Shown piece after piece: positions 58,819 through 64,000 of a stretch of 64,000 bases of DNA. The first letter of the stretch is position 1, and every line of letters starts with the position of its first letter. The translations under genes and the position numbers were made by a program. Under the pieces are notes generated by a model that saw only the letters and a list, made by a program, of their open reading frames with translations, was not told the origin of the DNA and ran no database searches. The stretch is from Adhaeribacter terrigena (GTDB taxonomy: Bacteria; Bacteroidota; Bacteroidia; Cytophagales; Hymenobacteraceae): positions 744,001 through 808,000 of the forward strand of contig NZ_JAEHFX010000001.1 of assembly GCF_016623615.1 (NCBI RefSeq). The letters run 5' to 3'.

Positions 58819-61329
58819 ATGATAAACAGAACTCCGAATTTCCTCCACCAGTTGTTGCTCCAGGATATTTCTGACGACGACAGCGGAGAATTTATTTCTA
58901 TAGTTACCGATCCGGAAAACGACGAAAACAAAAAGATCAAACAGCCGGCCACGCTGCCAATCTTGCCGATCCGGAATACCGTTTTATTTCCGGGCGTGGT
59001 TTTACCCATTACCGTAAGCCGCAAAAAATCGATCCGTTTGGTAAAAAAAGCCTACCGCGGCGATAAAATTATTGGCGTAGTAGCCCAGAAAAATGTCCTC
59101 AGCGACGATCCTTCTTCCGAAGACATGTTCAAGGTGGGCACAATGGCGAAAATCCTGAAAATGCTGGTGCTGCCCGACGGCAATACCACCATCATCATCC
59201 AGGGCCAGAGTCGCTTTAAGATCGAAGGCGTGTTGCAGGAAATTCCGTTCATGACCGCACAGGTGGCCCACATCAAAGAGTCGTTCCCCAACAAGAACAG
59301 CCGCGAAGTGAAAGCCCTGGTGCAAAGCCTGAAAGATGCGGCCGCCAAAATGCTGAAACTGAACCCGGAAATTCCGCAGGAAGCCCAGATCGCGCTCGAT
59401 AATATCGACAGCCCGGCCTTTTTAACCCATTTCCTGTCTTCCAACATCAACGTAGAAGTTAGCCTCAAGCAGCAATTGCTCGAAATTAACGACGGCGTGG
59501 AGCGTGGTACGACTTTGCTCGAACTGATGATGAAAGAAATCCAGTTGCTCGAAATCAAGCAGGAAATCCAGACCAAAGTCCACACCGACATCGATCAGCA
59601 GCAGCGCGATTATTTCCTGCGCCAGCAGATCAAAGTGTTGCAGGATGAACTCGGTTTCGATGGCCCGGACCAGGAAATTGAGAAACTGCGGGCCGCCGCA
59701 GCCAAGAAAAAATGGCCGGAAGCGGTTGCCAAACATTTCAACAAAGAACTCGATAAACTCGGCCGCATCAATCCGCAGGCCGCCGAATATCCGATCGCGC
59801 TCAATTACTGCGAATTCCTGATCGAGTTGCCTTGGGGCGATTACACGAAAGATAATTTCAACCTGAAGCGCGCCAAGAAAATTCTGGATACGGACCATTA
59901 CGGCCTGGAAAAAGTAAAGGACCGCATCATCGAATACCTGGCCGTACTGAAGCTGAAAAACGACCTGAAAGCGCCGATCCTGTGTTTATTCGGTCCTCCG
60001 GGCGTGGGTAAAACTTCGTTGGGCCGTTCGGTTGCCAAAGCTTTAGGCCGTAAATACATCCGCATGAGCTTAGGCGGCGTGCGCGATGAAGCCGAAATTC
60101 GGGGTCACCGCAAAACCTACGTAGGCGCCATGCCAGGCAAGATCATTAACCAGATCAAGAAATCAGGTTCTTCCAACCCGGTAATTATCCTGGATGAAAT
60201 TGATAAGGTTAGTTCTGATTTCCGTGGCGATCCGTCTTCGGCTTTGCTCGAAGTTCTGGATCCGGAGCAGAACAGCACGTTCGTAGATAATTACTTAGAG
60301 GTTGAATACGACCTTTCCAAAGTACTTTTCATCGCTACGGCCAACTCGCTGGATACCATTCAGCCGGCCCTGCGCGACCGGATGGAAATTATTGATATTA
60401 CCGGTTACACGCTGGAAGAGAAAACCGAAATAGCCAAACGCCACCTGGTGCCAAAGCAAAAATCGGAGCACGGCCTGGAAGAAAAGGATGTGAAAATTAC
60501 GACTTCCGCTTTGCAAAAAGTGATCGACGATTATACCCGTGAATCGGGCGTAAGAAGCCTGGAGCGGAAGATCGGCGCACTGGTACGCAACATTGCCAAA
60601 GCTAAAGCCATGGAAGATGATTACAACCATACGCTGGATGCTAAAGACGTGGTGAAAATTCTCGGTCCGGAGATCTTCGACAAAGAAATTTACCAGGAAA
60701 ACGATACCGCGGGCGTAGTTACCGGCCTGGCCTGGACATCCGTGGGCGGCGATATTCTGTTCATCGAATCGATTTTGAGCAAAGGCAAAGGCAAACTGAC
60801 GCTTTCCGGCCAGTTAGGCGATGTAATGAAAGAATCTGCGGTAACGGCGCTTTCTTACTTAAAAGCGCATGCTTCCGATATGCTGGACATCGATCACCGC
60901 TTATTCGACCAGTACGACCTGCACATTCACTTCCCGGAAGGTGCGGTGCCGAAAGATGGGCCAAGCGCCGGTATTGCCATTTTTACCTCCATTGCCTCCA
61001 TGTTCACGCAGCGCAAAGTACGTCCGAAGATGGCGATGACCGGCGAAATTACGCTGCGCGGCAAAGTGCTTCCGGTGGGCGGCATCAAGGAAAAAATTCT
61101 GGCCGCCAAACGCGCCGGCATTACCGACGTAATTCTGTGCAGCAAAAACCGCAAGGATATTTCCGAAATACCGGCCGTGTATCTCAAAGATGTAACCATT
61201 CATTATGTAGATACTGTGGATGAAGTAGTTGCGTTTGCCTTGCTGGATGAGCAGGTGAAAAAGCCCTTGAAACTGGAACTGAGTAAAGATCCGGTTGCGC
61301 CTTCAGCTGAAGTGGCGGTTATACAATAA
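58819..61329 (+). CDS. lon: ATP-dependent Lon protease
   Basis: Lon degrades misfolded and regulatory proteins in the cytosol. The 836 residues contain the N-terminal substrate domain ([20 protein letters not shown]), the AAA+ module with Walker [18 protein letters not shown] and Walker [18 protein letters not shown], and the serine-lysine protease domain. The dyad is Ser716 in [11 protein letters not shown] and Lys759 in [15 protein letters not shown]. The first 30 residues are an acidic extension. Starts at ATG 58819. porQ follows after 54 bases on the same strand. Confidence 0.97.
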   Translation: MINRTPNFLHQLLLQDISDDDSGEFISIVTDPENDENKKIKQPATLPILPIRNTVLFPGVVLPITVSRKKSIRLVKKAYRGDKIIGVVAQKNVLSDDPSSEDMFKVGTMAKILKMLVLPDGNTTIIIQGQSRFKIEGVLQEIPFMTAQVAHIKESFPNKNSREVKALVQSLKDAAAKMLKLNPEIPQEAQIALDNIDSPAFLTHFLSSNINVEVSLKQQLLEINDGVERGTTLLELMMKEIQLLEIKQEIQTKVHTDIDQQQRDYFLRQQIKVLQDELGFDGPDQEIEKLRAAAAKKKWPEAVAKHFNKELDKLGRINPQAAEYPIALNYCEFLIELPWGDYTKDNFNLKRAKKILDTDHYGLEKVKDRIIEYLAVLKLKNDLKAPILCLFGPPGVGKTSLGRSVAKALGRKYIRMSLGGVRDEAEIRGHRKTYVGAMPGKIINQIKKSGSSNPVIILDEIDKVSSDFRGDPSSALLEVLDPEQNSTFVDNYLEVEYDLSKVLFIATANSLDTIQPALRDRMEIIDITGYTLEEKTEIAKRHLVPKQKSEHGLEEKDVKITTSALQKVIDDYTRESGVRSLERKIGALVRNIAKAKAMEDDYNHTLDAKDVVKILGPEIFDKEIYQENDTAGVVTGLAWTSVGGDILFIESILSKGKGKLTLSGQLGDVMKESAVTALSYLKAHASDMLDIDHRLFDQYDLHIHFPEGAVPKDGPSAGIAIFTSIASMFTQRKVRPKMAMTGEITLRGKVLPVGGIKEKILAAKRAGITDVILCSKNRKDISEIPAVYLKDVTIHYVDTVDEVVAFALLDEQVKKPLKLELSKDPVAPSAEVAVIQ

Positions 61330-61383
61330 AACGGGTTTTTAAGCGTGTAACATTTGGCGGGTTGCCTACAGCTTAGTTTTTTT

Positions 61384-62421
61384 ATGCGGAAGATCTTTTA
61401 CGCTTTTTTTACTTTTTTTGCCCTGAACCATACCGTTTTGGCGCAGATCGGCGGTCAGCAGAGTTTCGGCTTTCTGAATTTGCCCGGCGGCGCTAAAACG
61501 GCTGGTATCGGCGGCGTAAACGTTTCTTCCCGCAGCCACGACGTAACCATGCTTTACGCCAACCCGGCCCTGCTGAACGACGAAACCAATTACCAGCTTT
61601 TCTTCGGCCACACCGATTATTTAAGCGATATCCGGCAGAACAGTTTAACCTTCAGTTTTCCGAACAAGCAAGGCAACCATTGGGCCGCCGGTATCCAGTA
61701 CCTGAACTACGGCGATTTTATTCAGCGCGATGAAACGGGGCAGGAGATGGGTACTTTCTCGGTGGTAGATTATACCCTGAACCTTACGCATGCCCGCACC
61801 ATCGAGCATTTTACTTTAGGGGCTACCGCTAAAATGGCTTTTTCGCGCATTGCGGAATATAAATCGACGGCAGCGCTGGTAGATCTGGGTGGTGTTTTCA
61901 AACATCCGGAAAAAGATTTTACCGTAGGCCTGGCCCTGAAGAATATCGGTTACCAGCTTAAAACCTACAACGGCGAACGCGAACCGATGCCTTTCGATGC
62001 CCAGATCGGGATGAGTTACAAACTCGAGCACATGCCGCTGAAATTCTCGCTCACGGCGCACCACCTGCATAAATTCGATATCGTGTATCTCGATACCACC
62101 GCTACCGGTAAACTCGACGATAAAAACCAGCCCATAAAACCCAAGAAAACCTTCGGCGATAAGCTGGCGCGGCATTTTGTGGTGGGCGGCGAATTCATGT
62201 TCAGCAAAAACTTTAACGTCCGCTTCGGGTATAATCACCTGCGCCGGCGCGAATTGCGCACCGAAGTAAAAGCCGGCGGCGCGGGCATGTCTTTCGGGGC
62301 CATGGTGCGCATCCGGAAATTCGAACTTGATTACTCCCGGGCCTACTATCACGTAGCTGGTGCAAGCAATTTCTTTACCGTAAGTACCACGCTGGAAGGT
62401 TTTTTTAAGAAATCTAATTAA
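61384..62421 (+). CDS. porQ: Type IX secretion system protein PorQ
   Basis: PorQ is a FadL-like outer membrane barrel of the attachment complex of the type IX secretion system, working with PorU, PorV and PorZ. From the ATG at 61384 the product has a signal peptide (MRKIFYAFFTFFALNHTVLA) and the PorQ/PorV opening GGQQSFGFLNLPGGAKTAGI and NPALLNDETNYQLFFG. Barrel strands fill the rest to FFTVSTTLEGFF. It is 345 residues long. The signal-peptide codons contain a copy of the ACGSTA element. It lies between lon and hslU. Confidence 0.9.
   Translation: MRKIFYAFFTFFALNHTVLAQIGGQQSFGFLNLPGGAKTAGIGGVNVSSRSHDVTMLYANPALLNDETNYQLFFGHTDYLSDIRQNSLTFSFPNKQGNHWAAGIQYLNYGDFIQRDETGQEMGTFSVVDYTLNLTHARTIEHFTLGATAKMAFSRIAEYKSTAALVDLGGVFKHPEKDFTVGLALKNIGYQLKTYNGEREPMPFDAQIGMSYKLEHMPLKFSLTAHHLHKFDIVYLDTTATGKLDDKNQPIKPKKTFGDKLARHFVVGGEFMFSKNFNVRFGYNHLRRRELRTEVKAGGAGMSFGAMVRIRKFELDYSRAYYHVAGASNFFTVSTTLEGFFKKSN
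61411..61439 (-). repeat. ACGSTA-like match inside the porQ signal peptide
   Basis: Minus strand: AAAACGGTATGGTTC, then AGGGC, then AAAAAAAGT. The match is full length, but codons for Thr-Val (ACCGTT) can produce it by chance. Confidence 0.45.
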
Positions 62422-62618
62422 ATGGCTTAATGGTTGAATTGCTAAATTGTTTAATGGTTGAACGGTTTTTCCGCTGAAAACCCTACCGTTTTTGAGTTAA
62501 AATTCAGCAGGTTTAGAATGTAAAAGTTTCTCTATCAAACCTAAAATGATTTATGTCAACAATTTAACCATTAAAGCATTTAACCATTAAACCATTTAGC
62601 CTTTAAGCAATTTAGTTA
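62422..62618. other. Spacer between porQ and hslU
   Basis: AT-rich words of the type TTTAATGGTTGAA and AACCATTAAACC recur at both ends around an ACGSTA element. No gene is visible. Confidence 0.5.
62465..62493 (-). repeat. ACGSTA element
   Basis: Minus strand: AAAAACGGTAGGGTTTTC, then AGCGG, then AAAAACC. Confidence 0.65.
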
Positions 62619-64000
62619 ATGATCGATTCAACGCAATATTTAACCCCGGCGCAGATTGTAGCCGAACTTGATAAATACATTATTGGCCAGCACGATGCCA
62701 AACGCAACGTAGCCATTGCTTTGCGTAACCGCTGGCGCCGTATGCACGCCACTCCGGAAATGCAGAAAGAAATTGTACCGAATAATATCCTGATGATCGG
62801 GGCTACGGGCGTGGGTAAAACCGAAATTGCCCGCCGGCTGGCCTCCATTGCCGATGCTCCTTTTGTAAAAGTGGAAGCTTCTAAATTTACCGAGGTGGGG
62901 TACGTGGGCCGCGACGTGGAAAGCATGGTGCGTGACCTGGTGGAGCAAGCCGTGAACATGGTGCGCATCAAAAAGAAAGAAGAAGTAAAAGTGCAGGCAG
63001 CGCAGGCGGTAGAAGATATTATTCTGGATGCCCTGATCCCACCGGTAAGTCAGCCGGCGCCCAGAGTTGCCCCGAGTGTTGGCTTCCTGGAAAATGAAAA
63101 TAAAGAACCCGAAACCGATCAGGAATTAAACGAACGCACCCGCGAAAAATTCCGGCTCATGATCCGTAACGGCGAGCTCGACGAACGAAAGATCGAGATC
63201 AAGGTATCGCAAACGGCAAATCCGGGAATTGGCGTAATGGCTCCGGGCATGGACGACGTTTCGATGATGAACATTCAGGAAATGATCGGGGGGATGCTGC
63301 CGAAAAAACAGAAAAAACGCAAAGTATCCATTGCCGAAGCCCGCAAAATTCTGTTGGACGAAGAAGCCGCGAAACTCATCGATATGGATGAAGTGAAGGA
63401 AGAAGCTATTAAAAAAGCCCAGGATTCCGGCGTAATTTTCATCGATGAGATAGACAAGGTAGCCAGCGCGAGCGGCAAAGGGGGCAGCGGCCCCGATGTA
63501 AGTCGCGAAGGCGTGCAGCGCGACCTCTTGCCGATCGTGGAAGGGAGTTCGGTAAACACCAAATACGGCGTGATCAATACCGATCATATTCTTTTTATTG
63601 CAGCCGGCGCTTTCCACGTAGCCAAACCTTCTGATCTTATTCCCGAGCTTCAGGGTCGTTTCCCGATCCGCGTAGAACTGCAAAGCCTGACCAAGGAAGA
63701 TTTCTACCAGATCCTGAAGTTCCCGAAAAACGCCTTAACGAAGCAATACGAAGCGCTGTTAGCCTCCGAAAACGTAACGCTCAGCTTCAACGACGAAAGC
63801 CTGGAAAAACTAGCCGAAATTGCTTTTGAAGTAAACTCCGAAGTTGAGAATATTGGTGCCCGCCGCCTGCACACCGTGATGAGCCGTTTACTGAACGACA
63901 TTCTCTTCGACGTGCCGGATAAAATTGGGGCGAACGCGCACATTGCCGTAACCAAAGAAATGGTAGAAGAACGCTTGAATGACATGGTGAAAAACCGCGA
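62619..64000 (+). CDS. hslU: ATP-dependent protease ATPase subunit HslU, last codons outside window
   Basis: HslU unfolds substrates for the HslV peptidase. The visible 460 codons start at ATG 62619 with LTPAQIVAELDKYIIGQHDA and contain Walker A GATGVGKTEIARRLASIAD, the VGYVGRDVESMVRDLVEQA pore region, the I-domain, Walker B GVIFIDEIDKVASA, and ELQGRFPIRVEL with the sensor region GARRLHTVMSRLLNDI. Typical HslU length is about 460 residues, so only the very C-terminus is missing. HslV is not in the window; it may lie beyond the edge or elsewhere. Confidence 0.96.
   Translation, partial: MIDSTQYLTPAQIVAELDKYIIGQHDAKRNVAIALRNRWRRMHATPEMQKEIVPNNILMIGATGVGKTEIARRLASIADAPFVKVEASKFTEVGYVGRDVESMVRDLVEQAVNMVRIKKKEEVKVQAAQAVEDIILDALIPPVSQPAPRVAPSVGFLENENKEPETDQELNERTREKFRLMIRNGELDERKIEIKVSQTANPGIGVMAPGMDDVSMMNIQEMIGGMLPKKQKKRKVSIAEARKILLDEEAAKLIDMDEVKEEAIKKAQDSGVIFIDEIDKVASASGKGGSGPDVSREGVQRDLLPIVEGSSVNTKYGVINTDHILFIAAGAFHVAKPSDLIPELQGRFPIRVELQSLTKEDFYQILKFPKNALTKQYEALLASENVTLSFNDESLEKLAEIAFEVNSEVENIGARRLHTVMSRLLNDILFDVPDKIGANAHIAVTKEMVEERLNDMVKNR

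Noticed and set aside
945-62495. ACGSTA elements as ordinary promoters
   Set aside because: They lack the TTTG and TAnnTTTG pair at 19-21 bases, occur in both orientations after genes as well as before, and coexist with separate promoters (for example 42771-42800 next to 42815-42846).
1-64000. CRISPR array, tRNA or rRNA genes, prophage
   Set aside because: I found no regularly spaced direct repeats, no cloverleaf-like GTTCRANYC stretches that I could support, no rRNA sequence and no phage genes.

Overview
The window looks like chromosome of a member of the Bacteroidota, most likely a Cytophagales/Hymenobacteraceae-type bacterium. This rests on the gene content: type IX secretion parts (PorQ, a PorE-like OmpA protein) and two type-B T9SS cargo proteins, a DUF5723 protein, a SusC/FecA-like barrel with a carboxypeptidase-regulatory domain, a long-tailed ribosomal protein S16, and several upstream sites of the Bacteroidota form TAnnTTTG. 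Placement below phylum is inference. I see no rRNA, tRNA, CRISPR array, prophage or intact transposase.

Layout. 1-933 is the cut end of a GT-C membrane glycosyltransferase. 1026-3342 is the translation operon rpsP-rimM-trmD-rplS, read on the minus strand. 3470-10013 mixes envelope and housekeeping genes: a sulfatase-fold membrane phosphotransferase, a DUF418 protein, a fatty acid desaturase, an RluA pseudouridine synthase and panB. 10267-14796 is an envelope block: lptD, then divergently an N-acetylmuramoyl-L-alanine amidase and an MCE/MlaD protein. 15101-18115 holds an MccB-type carboxylase beta subunit, a frameshifted four-helix-bundle gene and a transglutaminase-like protein. 18268-22291 has a redoxin, a phosphopantetheinyl transferase, a WD40 gene overlapping a DivIVA-like gene, and folB. 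22309-31520 has a MORN-like protein, a large TonB-type barrel, MeaB and several outer-membrane barrels. 31683-36151 holds two paralogous T9SS cargo proteins. 36392-40472 encodes both methylmalonyl-CoA mutase subunits. 40591-50989 carries small exported proteins and lipoproteins, a 5'-nucleotidase split over two genes, dnaA and OsmC. 51258-64000 carries a GH3-family enzyme, dxr, rseP, a PorE-like protein, lon, porQ and a nearly complete hslU.

Functional links. MutA, MutB and MeaB (the mutase chaperone GTPase) form one pathway, although MeaB lies about 8 kb away. LptD, the amidase, the MCE protein, RseP, Lon and HslU fit envelope building and quality control. PorQ and the PorE-like protein would serve the two cargo proteins that carry type-B sorting domains.

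The least explained signal is not a gene. It is a degenerate repeat of about 30 bp, with core AAAACGSTANNSTTTT, then GGC or GCC, then AAAAAGT. At least 30 copies lie on both strands, nearly all between genes, often sharing their A-tract with an intrinsic terminator. Four copies have become perfect palindromes that serve as terminators themselves. Two nearly identical direct copies flank the AT-rich MORN gene. I call it the ACGSTA element below. Other non-coding structures are a 180-bp inverted-repeat unit at 52845-53026, a second repeat family near 14.9, 46.2 and 47.4 kb, and an inverted-repeat-flanked four-helix-bundle pseudogene at 16.8-17.2 kb.
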